Assembly (NCBI RefSeq): GCF_009733865.1
Contig: NZ_WOFB01000012.1
Coordinates: 1 to 64,000, forward strand
Direction: 5' to 3'
DNA from: Oceanobacillus salinisoli
GTDB taxonomy: Bacteria; Bacillota; Bacilli; Bacillales; Amphibacillaceae
Length of the DNA stretch: 64,000 nt
A program made the translations under genes and the position numbers. Position 1 is the stretch's first letter, and each line of letters starts with the position of its first letter. Below are positions 24,988 through 33,750 of the stretch, piece after piece. Under the pieces are notes generated by a model. That model ran no database searches, had not been told where the DNA came from, and saw nothing but the letters and a program-made list of their open reading frames with translations.

Positions 24988-26274
24988 ATGTTTGGAATTA
25001 TATTAGGTCTTATCGTATTAATGGTCCTAGCTTTTATGGGCTGGTCCATCATTTGGGTAGCACCAATTGCAGCAGGTGTCGTCGCCTTAACAGGTGGTCT
25101 TGATCTGTTAGAAGCATATACAGATACGTATATGAGTGGTTTTGTAGGATTTGCTAAACAATGGTTTCCGGTGTTTATGTTAAGTGCCATTTTTGGAAAA
25201 TTAATGGCAGATACAAAAATGGCTACTTCGATTGCCGAGGGATTAGCCAAATTAATGGGAACAAAACGTGCTATTTTAGGTGTCTTACTTGCGGCTGCAG
25301 TATTAACATATGGTGGTATTAGTTTATTCGTTGTCGTATTTGCCATTTATCCACTTGCCTTATCTTTATTTCGTGAGGCCAATATTAGCAGAAAACTGTT
25401 GCCGGCAACCGTTGCATTAGGTGCATTTACCTTTACAATGACAGCGCTACCCGGTACGCCACAGATTCAAAACTTAATTCCAATCCCATATTTTCAGACG
25501 GATGCAATGGCAGCTCCTATTATGGGTATCGTTGCAGCATTGATTATGGGTGTTGGTGGATACTTTTATTTAATCTGGAGACAAAAACAGTTAACGACAA
25601 AAGGGGAAGTTTTCGTAGAGCCAAAAGATAACAGTGTTGTCAAAGTAGATGACGATCATAAGCCAAATATTTGGTTATCCTTATTACCGTTAGCTGCTGT
25701 AATTTTGACACTGAATTTATTGAAATGGGATATTGTTGTTGCCCTGCTTGCCGGTAATATTTTAATACTACTGCTTAATCTAACTAAATTTAGAGGCTTT
25801 GTTAAATCCATTAATGAAGGGGCAGTAAGTTCGATTACAGCCATTATCAATACGAGTGCGGCGGTAGGTTTTGGTACGGTTGTACAAAATGTTCCTGGAT
25901 TTGAAAGACTGACAGAATTGTTAATGCGTATTCCTGGTAACCCACTTGTTTCAGAGGCGGTTGCTGTTAACTTATTAGCAGGTGCTACTGGTTCAGCATC
26001 TGGTGGTATGGGAATTGCCTTGGAAGCACTTGGTGGAAAGTATTATGAACTTTCACAAACCTCAGGAATTGACCCAGAAGCATTTCACCGGATTGCCTCT
26101 CTGGCATCCGGGGGATTAGATGTTCTTCCTCATAATGGTGCGGTATTAACTGTACTTACCATTACAGGCATGACGCATAAGGACAGTTATAAAGATATTG
26201 CTGTAGTTGGTATTATCATTCCTATTATTGCTACTATCGTTGCGATTATCATGGCTGCAATGGGAATTTACTAA
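24988..26274 (+). CDS. GntP-family permease, probable 3-hydroxybutyrate/gluconate-type importer
   Basis: A 428 aa polytopic membrane protein with about 12 hydrophobic segments. It carries family motifs such as TYGGISLFVVVFAIYPLA, TALPGTPQIQNLIP and SGGMGIALEALG...SGGLDVLPHNGA, as in GntP-type carboxylate permeases. Its place between bdhA and the activator mirrors B. subtilis yxjC beside scoAB-yxjF, so 3-hydroxybutyrate or acetoacetate uptake is the likely job; the substrate is inference. CAAGGGGTG precedes the ATG. Confidence 0.9.
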   Translation: MFGIILGLIVLMVLAFMGWSIIWVAPIAAGVVALTGGLDLLEAYTDTYMSGFVGFAKQWFPVFMLSAIFGKLMADTKMATSIAEGLAKLMGTKRAILGVLLAAAVLTYGGISLFVVVFAIYPLALSLFREANISRKLLPATVALGAFTFTMTALPGTPQIQNLIPIPYFQTDAMAAPIMGIVAALIMGVGGYFYLIWRQKQLTTKGEVFVEPKDNSVVKVDDDHKPNIWLSLLPLAAVILTLNLLKWDIVVALLAGNILILLLNLTKFRGFVKSINEGAVSSITAIINTSAAVGFGTVVQNVPGFERLTELLMRIPGNPLVSEAVAVNLLAGATGSASGGMGIALEALGGKYYELSQTSGIDPEAFHRIASLASGGLDVLPHNGAVLTVLTITGMTHKDSYKDIAVVGIIIPIIATIVAIIMAAMGIY

Positions 26275-26515
26275 GAAGCATGGGGAAGGTTCTTTTGTTT
26301 CCTTGTTTCAGTTGTTAGGGAAAAGAATCGCCCTTTATATTCAGTAACAGCAGCTTTATCACCCGAAAATAAAGGAGTATTCAATCAATTATTTTTTTTC
26401 ATCCCCCACTTATAATTATTGAAGTGGGGGTCTTACAGCCAGTTAATCACTTGATAAGCCGTCATTATTATGGTGTCACCAAATACTAACCGCTTTAAAA
26501 CCTTCCCCATGCTTC
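26275..26515. other. Perfect 17-bp inverted repeat separated by 207 bp that includes element copy C
   Basis: GAAGCATGGGGAAGGTT begins one base after the permease stop codon; its exact reverse complement lies at 26499-26515. Element copy C (26403-26457) lies in the intervening segment. The arms look like the two halves of a former terminator hairpin split by inserted DNA. Confidence 0.7.
26403..26457 (+). mobile_element. Non-autonomous IS200/IS605-like element, copy C (right end only)
   Basis: CCCCCACTT ... AAGTGGGGG hairpin followed by TCTTACAGCCAGTTAATCACTTGATAA, matching the right ends of copies A, B, D and F. The left end is not visible. Confidence 0.65.
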
Positions 26516-26573
26516 CTTATATTCTGGTACAATAAGAGTTAATGAGAACAGCTGTTATAGGGGGGGGGGAGTT

Positions 26574-27986
26574 ATGGAAATGCTTTCAAGAGAGTGGCTG
26601 GAGGAAATTATCCATTTATTGAATGAACGGATTGTGGTTGTTAACCGAGAAGGCATAATCCAGTACATGGATAAAGCTTATTGTGATTTTATTCATACTA
26701 CTCAGGATGAAGTGGTTGGCAAACCAGTTCAGGATGTCATTGAAAATACGAGAATGCACATTGTCGCTAAAACAGGTAAGGAAGAAATTCAGGATTTTCA
26801 ACCGATTAATGACAGTGTGATGGTGGCAAGTCGCTTCCCTATCATGATTGATGGAAAGTTAGAGGGAGCAGTTGGAACCGTCATGTTTCCCGATCCGGAG
26901 AAATTAAGAAGCTTTAAAAATAATATTAAGCAATTAATAAATGATTTACGATATTACCGCTCAGAAGTGGAAAAGGATTTAAAGAGCAAGTACACATTTG
27001 ATGATTTGGTGGGAGAAAGCCCTGAGTTTAGGAAATTAAAGGAGTTTGCGAAAGTTGTTTCCGGTAGTGATTCCTCTGTCTTACTTACTGGTGAATCTGG
27101 TACTGGAAAAGAGTTGTTTGCCAATGCTATTCATAACAGCAGCTTACGGGACGACCACCCATTTGTTCCCATTAATTGTGCAGCCATCCCAGAAGAACTA
27201 TTGGAATCGGAGTTATTTGGGTATGAGGATGGGGCTTTTACTGGTGCGAAGAGGGGTGGGAAAAAGGGACTGTTTGAAATTGCAGAAAAAGGAACCGTCT
27301 TTTTGGATGAAATAGGTGATATGCCCTTATCGATGCAAAGTAAATTATTACGGGCTTTACAGGAAAGAGAGATTCAGCCAGTTGGTGGGCAAAAAATCAT
27401 TCCAATCGATGTGCGAATCATCGCTGCAACTCATAGGGATTTAGAAAAAATGGTAGAAGAAGGAACATTTCGTCAGGACTTGTACTATCGGATTAACGTC
27501 ATCCATTTGGAAATTCCTCCATTACGTAAAAGGAAAGATGATATCCCCTTACTTTCGAACATGTTATTAAAGAAATTGGAAAAGAAATTTTATAGGAAAG
27601 GAGTCCATCTTTCCACAGAGGTCATGGAGCGGTTTCAGCAGCATTCATGGCCTGGGAATGTACGTGAACTGGAAAATGTACTGGAACGTGCTATCAACGT
27701 ACTGGACAATGATACTATTGAATTGGGTGATGTACCTTTATATATTAGGGATCAAAAGTCAGACGAAACCAGCACCGAGGATAGTAAACTACCGTCATCA
27801 AACAGCGAAAGTAATTTAGCCTCTTTGCCAATACAACCATTAAAAGATACGATGGCACTTGTTGAAAAACAAGTAATCGAAAAAACATTGGAATTCACCC
27901 ATGGAAATAAATTAAAAGCTGCCAAACTATTGGGAATTGGAAAAACTAGTTTGTATGATAAGTGTAAGGTGTATGATATTAAATAA
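26574..27986 (+). CDS. Sigma-54-dependent activator (PAS-AAA+-Fis) of the ketone-body cluster
   Basis: A 470 aa enhancer-binding protein. Residues 1-110 form a PAS-type sensor (WLEEIIHLLNERIVVVNREG, VVGKPVQDVI). The AAA+ domain (about 145-380) has Walker A GESGTGKELF, the sigma-54-contact loop GAFTGA and Walker B VFLDEIGDM. The C-terminus carries a Fis-type helix-turn-helix (NKLKAAKLLGIGKTSLYDK). No receiver domain, so it is probably a direct ligand sensor like RocR or BkdR. It is likely to bind the three palindromes at 21046 and open the promoter at 21263. The ribosome binding site is part of a run of ten G (26560-26569). Confidence 0.94.
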   Translation: MEMLSREWLEEIIHLLNERIVVVNREGIIQYMDKAYCDFIHTTQDEVVGKPVQDVIENTRMHIVAKTGKEEIQDFQPINDSVMVASRFPIMIDGKLEGAVGTVMFPDPEKLRSFKNNIKQLINDLRYYRSEVEKDLKSKYTFDDLVGESPEFRKLKEFAKVVSGSDSSVLLTGESGTGKELFANAIHNSSLRDDHPFVPINCAAIPEELLESELFGYEDGAFTGAKRGGKKGLFEIAEKGTVFLDEIGDMPLSMQSKLLRALQEREIQPVGGQKIIPIDVRIIAATHRDLEKMVEEGTFRQDLYYRINVIHLEIPPLRKRKDDIPLLSNMLLKKLEKKFYRKGVHLSTEVMERFQQHSWPGNVRELENVLERAINVLDNDTIELGDVPLYIRDQKSDETSTEDSKLPSSNSESNLASLPIQPLKDTMALVEKQVIEKTLEFTHGNKLKAAKLLGIGKTSLYDKCKVYDIK

Positions 27987-28072
27987 ATTTGAGTGTTTTA
28001 ACAGAGGAAGAAGACCCACTACCCTTCATAATTGAAGTTTTATTCAGGTTAGACAGGTAAAACAGTGCTAAT

Positions 28073-28121
28073 AAAAGGGCCATACTTATTAGACATATCT
28101 AAAATGTGTGGCCCTTTTATT
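28073..28121 (+). terminator. Terminator after the sigma-54 activator
   Basis: AAAAGGGCCA and TGGCCCTTTT pair; the loop contains further partial pairing. A TATTT tail follows. Confidence 0.75.
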
Positions 28122-28192
28122 TAATTTCTTGTTGAACTAACGCACCCTGTTTGTTTAAGTACTTATTACAAATTTTCCATTGTATTGATTCA

Positions 28193-28603
28193 CTATTTAT
28201 CAATAATAATCGATAATTTATAGTTTGCGTGCTCGTTTAACCCTTCCAAAAATTCATTCATTCTTTCATTGGATGGAAATTTACATTCGAGAAGGTAACA
28301 ACCATCTCCACTAATTTTATAATTATTTATTAGGTATTTTTCTTGTGTTTTAATGAATGACAGATATGGCTGATGATTGGTGTTTTGTGTAATGATGGTA
28401 ATAAAAGCATGGATAGAGAACCCCAAATTAACTTGGTTAATTTTAATGGTATAACCCACAATAATTCCACTATCCTCTAATTTTTCTACTCTAGCAGAAG
28501 TAGCTGGTCCAGTTAAATGGACTTTTTCGCCCAATTCTTTCATTGAAATCCGACTGTTCTTGGAGAGTTCATCTAGGATCTGCAAATCCGTATTGTCTAA
28601 CAT
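28193..28603 (-). CDS. Lrp/AsnC-family transcriptional regulator
   Basis: A 136 aa protein with an N-terminal helix-turn-helix (DLQILDELSKNSRISMKELGEKVHLTGPATSARVEKLEDSGII, residues 6-48) and an RAM effector domain ending in NYKLSIIIDK. Members sense amino acids or respond to nutrient state and often repress their neighbours. AAAGGAATTTG precedes the ATG. It is divergent from the broken MBL-fold gene, which would be its most likely target. Confidence 0.92.
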   Translation of the reverse strand: MLDNTDLQILDELSKNSRISMKELGEKVHLTGPATSARVEKLEDSGIIVGYTIKINQVNLGFSIHAFITIITQNTNHQPYLSFIKTQEKYLINNYKISGDGCYLLECKFPSNERMNEFLEGLNEHANYKLSIIIDK

Positions 28604-28733
28604 TTATCAAATTCCTTTCATAAATAAAGTAAAACGGACAAAATACTTTAATTAATCTATGTATCGGTCAATAGGTTATAGTTTAAAATATACATTGTTC
28701 AAAGAAAATTTCAAAGAAAAGGAGTTATATCAT

Positions 28734-29497
28734 ATGAATATACAACAAATTCGAAATGCAACAATAGTTGTAGAATACGCAGAGAAAAAGTTTTTAATCG
28801 ATCCAATGTTAGCAGAAAAAGGAGCTTATCCGCCTTTTCCAAATACACCAAGACAAGATCAAAATAATCCTTTGGTAAGCTTGCCAACATTCATTGATAA
28901 TATTATTCAAGACATTGATGCCGTCATCGTCACTCATCTGCACTATGATCATTGGGATGAAGTTGCAAAAGAAGTATTACCAAAGGATATCAAGCTGTTT
29001 ACCCAAAATGAAGAAGATGCGACGGAAATTCAAAACGCTGGTTTCCAAAATGTAGAGGTATTACAAGAGGATACTGTCTTTTTGAGGGTATCCAATTAAT
29101 CAAAACCAAAGGCGAACACGGAAGAGGCGAAATCTTAAAACTTGCTGGTCTGGTTTGTGGCGTTATCTTCAAACACCCAACCGAGAATACGTTATATGTA
29201 GCTGGGGATACGGTATGGTATGATGCCGTTCAAGAAGTAATTGAAACACATAAACCAGAAATTATTGTGGTAAATGCTGGAGATAATCAATTCTTTGAAG
29301 GCGGCTCTTTAGTAATGGGTAAAGATGATGTTTTTGAAGTTTATAAGGCTGCTCCTAAAGCAAAAATTATTGCTGTCCACATGGAAGCGGTAAATCATTG
29401 GACATTATCAAGAGAAGAATTAAAAAGCTTTGCTAACAAAAAAGGAATCGCCTCTAATGTTTTAATACCAGATGACGGAGAATCTTACGAATTTTAG
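28734..29497 (+). pseudogene. MBL-fold metallohydrolase broken by a one-base deletion
   Basis: The first part (from the ATG at 28734, AAAGGAG upstream) carries the beta-lactamase-fold zinc motif VTHLHYDHWD and stops at 29099. Restoring one T in the T5 tract at 29079-29083 rejoins the frame: VFFEGIQLIKTKGEHGRGEI, then AGDTVWYDAV, then IIVVNAGDNQF, then VHMEAVNHWTLSREEL, ending at 29497. The mended product of about 255 aa is full length for UlaG-like or YtnP-like MBL proteins. It is either a pseudogene or a homopolymer sequencing error. Confidence 0.85.
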
Positions 29498-29527
29498 GCA
29501 AAAGTAGACAAACCATAAGAGAAAACT

Positions 29528-29750
29528 ATGTCCGTTGAGTGAAATAAAGAATTAGTTCGTCGTTTTTATGAAACGATTGAACAGGAAAACTATGATGCAC
29601 TTAAAGACTTTTGCCACGAAAACTTTGAATTCTACCCTCAAGTGGATATACCCTTTTTATGGTGTAGATGGTCTAATTGAATCAGAGAAGAAAAACGGAT
29701 TGAAGACGGCAAAATTACCGAGAAAAGATCCTAAAGTCATAACTAATTAA
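29528..29750 (+). pseudogene. SnoaL-like (NTF2-fold) gene remnant with multiple lesions
   Basis: From an ATG at 29528 the frame is stopped after four codons (TGA at 29540). It then continues NKELVRRFYETIEQENYDALKDF and CHENFEFYPQVDIP, shifts frame near 29655 to YGVDGLIESEKKN, and ends early. The sequence resembles SnoaL-like proteins (about 120 aa). Two lesions plus truncation indicate a dead gene, next to the frameshifted MBL gene. Confidence 0.7.
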
Positions 29751-29772
29751 GGGCCCTTTTCAGGGTCTTTTT
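29749..29772 (+). terminator. Terminator after the SnoaL-like remnant
   Basis: AAGGGCCC and GGGTCTTT pair (two G-U) around TTTTCA, with a TTTTT tail. Confidence 0.65.
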
Positions 29773-29975
29773 AGTTCTATGGGTTTTAATCCAATATTTA
29801 TCGATAAAGTAGTATCATAATCTACTATTGGTATATCCATATTCAATTCGTTCCTCTACAAACCTGCTGTATTAGTACAATAAAAAAGGCACTTATCCAT
29901 ATAAGCACCCGTTAAAAAAGTAGCGTTATTACCAGTTTTAAGAAAAAGCCCTAATAGCTGACGGAAACTTTACTT

Positions 29976-30500
29976 TTAATAATGTTGAATTACCATTATA
30001 AGTTTAGTTGCTTTTAATACAAAGAACCCTATCACAGTCCCCAAAGTGTTTAATATTATATCATCAATATCAAAAGCCCTAATTGGCAACGATAATTGAG
30101 TTATCTCAATAAATGTAGAACTAAGTAATCCTACTATTACAATTTCAAACAAACCATTTAATCTATCAAACTTTAATGTGAGCATAAACCCTAACGGCAC
30201 AAACAATATTATATTCCCTGCTATATTTTTTAAGGGAACCATAAAATAAAAATGGTCCATTAAATTACTTATGCTTGAAAATGGTACAAAATTATTTGAT
30301 GGTTCATATCCATTCGGAATACCAATTTCAATAGGGAAAATGGTCATTCCAATTATCCAAAGAATACTCACCAGAAAAAATAGATTGATAACCTCTTGTT
30401 TTAAATCAAATTTCCTCTTTCTAAAATAGCTGTTCACACTTTTAAAAATCAACCATAAGAAGATTATTACTATTGCAGGTAAAAGAAAGTATATCCTCAA
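29976..30500 (-). CDS. VanZ-family membrane protein
   Basis: A 174 aa protein with four to five membrane segments and the VanZ-family features NFVPFSSISNLMDHF, NIAGNIILFVPLGFMLTLKF and the acidic motif FIEITQLSLPIRAFDIDDIILNTLG. VanZ confers low-level teicoplanin resistance in enterococci; chromosomal relatives have undefined envelope roles. The start is a TTG at 30500 with GGGATG-type pairing upstream. No glycopeptide-resistance genes are adjacent, so resistance should not be assumed. Confidence 0.88.
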   Translation of the reverse strand: MRIYFLLPAIVIIFLWLIFKSVNSYFRKRKFDLKQEVINLFFLVSILWIIGMTIFPIEIGIPNGYEPSNNFVPFSSISNLMDHFYFMVPLKNIAGNIILFVPLGFMLTLKFDRLNGLFEIVIVGLLSSTFIEITQLSLPIRAFDIDDIILNTLGTVIGFFVLKATKLIMVIQHY

Positions 30501-30503
30501 AAT

Positions 30504-30626
30504 TTACCACATCCCTATCTCGACGAATGTTGCACCATAGTCAGCTTCAAAATGTGCATAGATTGGCTTTTCAGGTTGGTGTAATATGTATGTCTGTTTT
30601 TCTCTCAATCTCTTTAAAAGTTGCAT
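30504..30626 (-). pseudogene. Possible 40-codon gene remnant upstream of vanZ-like gene
   Basis: An ATG at 30626 opens MQLLKRLREKQTYILHQPEK, then PIYAHFEADYGATFVEIGMW and a stop at 30504. No ribosome binding site is evident and the frame continues a few codons upstream without a start. The codon pattern is protein-like but nothing was recognised. It may be the tail of a lost gene. Confidence 0.3.
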
Positions 30627-30792
30627 AGGTATCAGAATAGTATATTTTCAACCATTATTTACCTAATCAAATATGTAAATTTAAAAGGATAATTAGTCAC
30701 CGTTATGAACTAACTACCCTATGAATTATTATCTTAATTTAATTTTGTCCGTACGGGATGGTTCACTTTCGCTCCGCTTTAGGAAATTAACA

Positions 30793-31275
30793 TTAAATAA
30801 TATCACTGTTTTTAGCAAAATGATATATTTTCTTAATAGACTCAAGATGAAGACCTTCATGGAAACAGCTGAATAAAAGGGTTTCTCCGACAGTGTAAAA
30901 GGTGACGCCAGCGCTATTTGTAAAAGGGGTTGGCAATTTTTCTTCTAATCGTCCTTTAATCGTCTCTCTTATCCGCCCTTTTTGCTCTGCTAGAACAGCG
31001 GAAATTTCAGAGAATGTTGGGGGAGTCCCTTCCCAATCAGCGGGTTTCGTTTTTGGGCGGAAGTATGTTTCAAATTCCTTTGGCACTTGGATGTCTTCTC
31101 CCAGAACACTGTAGGTAAGTTTGTCCTGAACAAATGCAATGTGACCGAAATTCCAGCGAATATTGTTGTTAAACCCTTTTGGAACGATATCTGCATATTC
31201 TTCTGGTATTCGTTTCAAGGAATTTTCAGTTATTTCCCTTACTTTTTCTACATAATTAAAAATCGTTTTTTCCAT
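30793..31275 (-). CDS. DinB-superfamily protein
   Basis: A 160 aa four-helix-bundle protein of the DinB/YfiT type: RWNFGHIAFVQDKLTYSV with the first metal His, and FSCFHEGLHLESIKKIYH with the H-x3-H pair near the C-terminus. Members include thiol-dependent S-transferases using bacillithiol, often in detoxification; the substrate is unknown. The frame extends to 31338, but GGAGG is 8 nt ahead of the ATG at 31275. Confidence 0.85.
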   Translation of the reverse strand: MEKTIFNYVEKVREITENSLKRIPEEYADIVPKGFNNNIRWNFGHIAFVQDKLTYSVLGEDIQVPKEFETYFRPKTKPADWEGTPPTFSEISAVLAEQKGRIRETIKGRLEEKLPTPFTNSAGVTFYTVGETLLFSCFHEGLHLESIKKIYHFAKNSDII

Positions 31276-31541
31276 TTTTAAAACCTCCATTATCCTACAT
31301 TTATGTAAAAACTTAAGATAAGAAAATGTAATCATCATAAGGAGTGTGAAGTTTTCTAATAATATATATATTCTAGTCGATAATCCAATATCCTCTTTTA
31401 ATAGGGATTTTTTTCCTCTGAGATTGTATATTTGGAAGGGGGTTTATTTTCATGTTTCTGCTTAAGGTATTGGACTGGGGTATGTTATAGTCATATTATC
31501 AAAATGTATAACAAATATGAACGGGAAAAAGGAAGGATACC

Positions 31542-31754
31542 ATGTCAATAATTGATTTTAAGGCTGCGAAGAAATGGTCAAAAATACCAAAGCAATTCCA
31601 GGAAAAATTACTCAATAACGTATTTTGTGCGAAATGCGGTGAAACGAGAATAACGGATTATTCCATATATGACGATAAATTTGGTGTTCTATTGAAGGGG
31701 AAGTGTAGTAAGTGTGGTAGGGATGTAGTAAGAGTCGTAGAGGATATTGAATAA
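31542..31754 (+). CDS. Small zinc-ribbon protein
   Basis: A 70 aa protein with two C-x2-C knuckles (FCAKCGETR near residue 29 and GKCSKCGRD near residue 54) that would bind one zinc. AAAGGAAGG precedes the ATG. Such stand-alone ribbons usually bind nucleic acid or protein; no function is assigned. It is followed by a weak terminator hairpin. Confidence 0.8.
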   Translation: MSIIDFKAAKKWSKIPKQFQEKLLNNVFCAKCGETRITDYSIYDDKFGVLLKGKCSKCGRDVVRVVEDIE

Positions 31755-31780
31755 ACGAACGAATCTGATTCATACTTAGA

Positions 31781-31809
31781 AGTGACCGCTTGAAGTGGTT
31801 GCTTTTTTT
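31781..31809 (+). terminator. Weak terminator after the zinc-ribbon gene
   Basis: GACCGCTT and AGTGGTT pair with G-U wobbles around GA, followed by a run of seven T. Confidence 0.55.
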
Positions 31810-31836
31810 CATTTTATTATAGGGGTTGTGATTTTT

Positions 31837-32358
31837 ATGAATGCTGGAATATTCCTGGATCGGGATGGGGTAATAAATGAATTGTTAAGTTCCCGTGTGA
31901 AGTTTGTGAATAAACCTAAGGATTTTTACTTATTAGACGGAGTGGGGCAAGCCATTCGTATGTTTAATGATGCTGGGTATCATGTTTTTGTGGTAACAAA
32001 CCAAGGAGGTATTGGGCTTGGGTACATGAAAGAATCGCTGCTGCATAAGGTGCATCAAAAAATGGAAGATGACTTGGCGGAGTTTAGTGCGAAAATCGAT
32101 GATATCGCCTATTGCCCCCATAAGCCCCATGCTAATTGTGCCTGTCGGAAACCAAAGCCGCAAATGATTTTGGATCTAGCTGAAAAACATCAGGTGGATA
32201 TTCAGAAAAGTTATATGGTAGGCGACCGGACACCTGATATCGAAGCGGGAAAGGAGGCCGGAACGAAAACCGTCCTTGTCGGAAATCGGGAAGAAAATCA
32301 GGTGGAAGCAGATATGTATTTCCAAGATTTATTATCATTTGCAGAATGGATCGTATGA
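31837..32358 (+). CDS. HAD-IIIA phosphatase (GmhB/histidinol-phosphatase-like)
   Basis: A 173 aa HAD-superfamily hydrolase: nucleophile motif FLDRDGVIN (residues 6-14), VTNQGGIG, a zinc-binding cluster CPHKPHANCACRKPKP, and VGDRTPDIEAGKEAG with the acidic metal ligands. The zinc loop marks the D-glycero-D-manno-heptose-1,7-bisphosphate phosphatase/histidinol-phosphatase group. The frame is open from 31795; the ATG at 31837 starts directly before the HAD core. It faces queC tail-to-tail. The substrate is not certain, as Bacillus lacks LPS heptose. Confidence 0.9.
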   Translation: MNAGIFLDRDGVINELLSSRVKFVNKPKDFYLLDGVGQAIRMFNDAGYHVFVVTNQGGIGLGYMKESLLHKVHQKMEDDLAEFSAKIDDIAYCPHKPHANCACRKPKPQMILDLAEKHQVDIQKSYMVGDRTPDIEAGKEAGTKTVLVGNREENQVEADMYFQDLLSFAEWIV

Positions 32359-32403
32359 AAAAAGGTGGACATGAAATTGCCCACCTACTGGAAATGTTTT
32401 ACA

Positions 32404-33054
32404 TTATTTCATTTGCATGTATTCTTCATATCCTTTCAGCCGTAGCTGGCAGGATGGACATGTTCCACAGCCATCACCTTTTATGCCATTATAGCAGGTT
32501 AGCGTTTTGGTACGGATATAATTCAGTTTTCCCAAATCGTCTGCGAGTTTCCATGTTTCTGCCTTGTTAAGCCACATTAACGGAGTATGGATAACAAGTC
32601 TTTCATCCATTGCTAAATTAAGCGAAACGTTTAAGGATTTTACGAAATCATCCCTGCAGTCCGGATATCCGCTGAAATCTGTTTCGCAAACACCAGTAAT
32701 GATATGTTTCGCACCAACCTGATTAGCAAGAATGCCGGCGAAGGATAGGAAAACTAAATTTCTGCCAGGAACAAATGTGTTAGGTAATTCGCCATCTTTT
32801 CCGTCTTCCACCTCAATATCCGCTCTAGTGAGTGCATTGGGGGTTAATTGATTTAATAAATCCATGTTTAAAATATGGTGTTTAATGCCTAATTCATCGG
32901 CAATATCCTTGGCACACTCTATTTCTTCTGCGTGTCGCTGATTATAGTCGAACGTAACGGCCTCTACTTCGTCAAAGTTTTCCAAAGCCCAGAACAGACA
33001 AGTTGTGCTGTCCTGTCCACCGCTAAAGACGACCATTGCTTTGTCATTTTTCAA
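32404..33054 (-). CDS. queC: 7-cyano-7-deazaguanine (preQ0) synthase
   Basis: ATP-dependent conversion of 7-carboxy-7-deazaguanine to preQ0 in queuosine synthesis. The 216 aa product has the PP-loop [13 protein letters not shown] (residues 8-20) and a C-terminal zinc site C...[10 protein letters not shown]. The start is a TTG at 33054 with GAGGGGG 7 nt upstream. It follows a VUT-family transporter (21-bp gap), behind a preQ1 riboswitch. The usual partners queD, queE and queF are not in the window. Confidence 0.95.
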   Translation of the reverse strand: MKNDKAMVVFSGGQDSTTCLFWALENFDEVEAVTFDYNQRHAEEIECAKDIADELGIKHHILNMDLLNQLTPNALTRADIEVEDGKDGELPNTFVPGRNLVFLSFAGILANQVGAKHIITGVCETDFSGYPDCRDDFVKSLNVSLNLAMDERLVIHTPLMWLNKAETWKLADDLGKLNYIRTKTLTCYNGIKGDGCGTCPSCQLRLKGYEEYMQMK

Positions 33055-33075
33055 GATGAGTCCCCCTCTAGTAGT

Positions 33076-33609
33076 CTAGTTAGCAAATTCTCTCTTAGAA
33101 ATATTCGTAAATTGAAGGATGAATACACCGACGAATTGCATCACTACTTTAATAAGGATTTGCCCTAAAATAGCAGACCAGACACCTGCCCAAGGTACCA
33201 TTCCAGCGCCAAGCGGCGATAGTCCAACAATAACGAAAATGGCAGAGTCTAAGATTCCTCCAACCGTACCACTATAAAGTACTCTAGTATAAAAGGATTT
33301 CTTCATTCTTGAATAAATTTCCGTGTCAAATGCTTCCGATACTAGAAAACTAACAGCACTTGCAAAAACAATCCATAACGTATCACCGAGAAGGTAGCTC
33401 GATACCGCAGAAAGCATTAAAGCAATTCCGATAAGCATATACGTATTTTTCTTTCCATATTTATTTTGTACGAAATCTCGTAATATGAACGTAGCTCCAA
33501 TTAAAAATGACCCATAAGGAATAATAAACATTCCTAATTCCAATGGTGCAAATTTAGCAGTAATAACGTTTGCTAAAATAATCACACTAATATAAAGTAA
33601 TACTCTCAT
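33076..33609 (-). CDS. VUT-family (YhhQ-like) transporter, probable queuosine-precursor importer
   Basis: A 177 aa protein with five to six membrane segments and the COG1738 pattern IIPYGSFLIGATFILRDFVQNKYG and SFLVSEAFDTEIYSRMK. E. coli YhhQ imports preQ0/preQ1; the riboswitch upstream and queC downstream support the same role here. AAAGGAGATATG precedes the ATG. Confidence 0.88.
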   Translation of the reverse strand: MRVLLYISVIILANVITAKFAPLELGMFIIPYGSFLIGATFILRDFVQNKYGKKNTYMLIGIALMLSAVSSYLLGDTLWIVFASAVSFLVSEAFDTEIYSRMKKSFYTRVLYSGTVGGILDSAIFVIVGLSPLGAGMVPWAGVWSAILGQILIKVVMQFVGVFILQFTNISKREFAN

Positions 33610-33670
33610 TTGACATATCTCCTTTAAAAATAATTACCTTTGTTCATTCTTTCTTCTGTATTCAGCATAT

Positions 33671-33715
33671 TTATGTCGTGTCTTTATAGGTAATTAGAAG
33701 ATTCATGTCAATCAT
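33671..33715 (-). CDS. Possible 14-codon leader ORF between riboswitch and transporter
   Basis: GGGGAGGAG precedes ATG ATT GAC ATG, encoding MIDMNLLITYKDTT and a stop. A second ATG at the fourth codon has a better spacing. The signal is strong for a ribosome binding site but the peptide has no recognised family; it may be a translated leader or chance. Confidence 0.3.
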   Translation of the reverse strand: MIDMNLLITYKDTT

Positions 33716-33750
33716 CTCCTCCCCAAATGTTTCTAATCAGGAGGTTACTA

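Noticed and set aside
26275-26515. Transposon terminal inverted repeats
   Set aside because: The arms lie exactly where a permease terminator is expected and no transposase or target duplication is visible; a split terminator is simpler.
29976-30500. Glycopeptide resistance locus
   Set aside because: A lone VanZ-family gene without vanH/A/X is common in Firmicutes chromosomes and does not indicate resistance.
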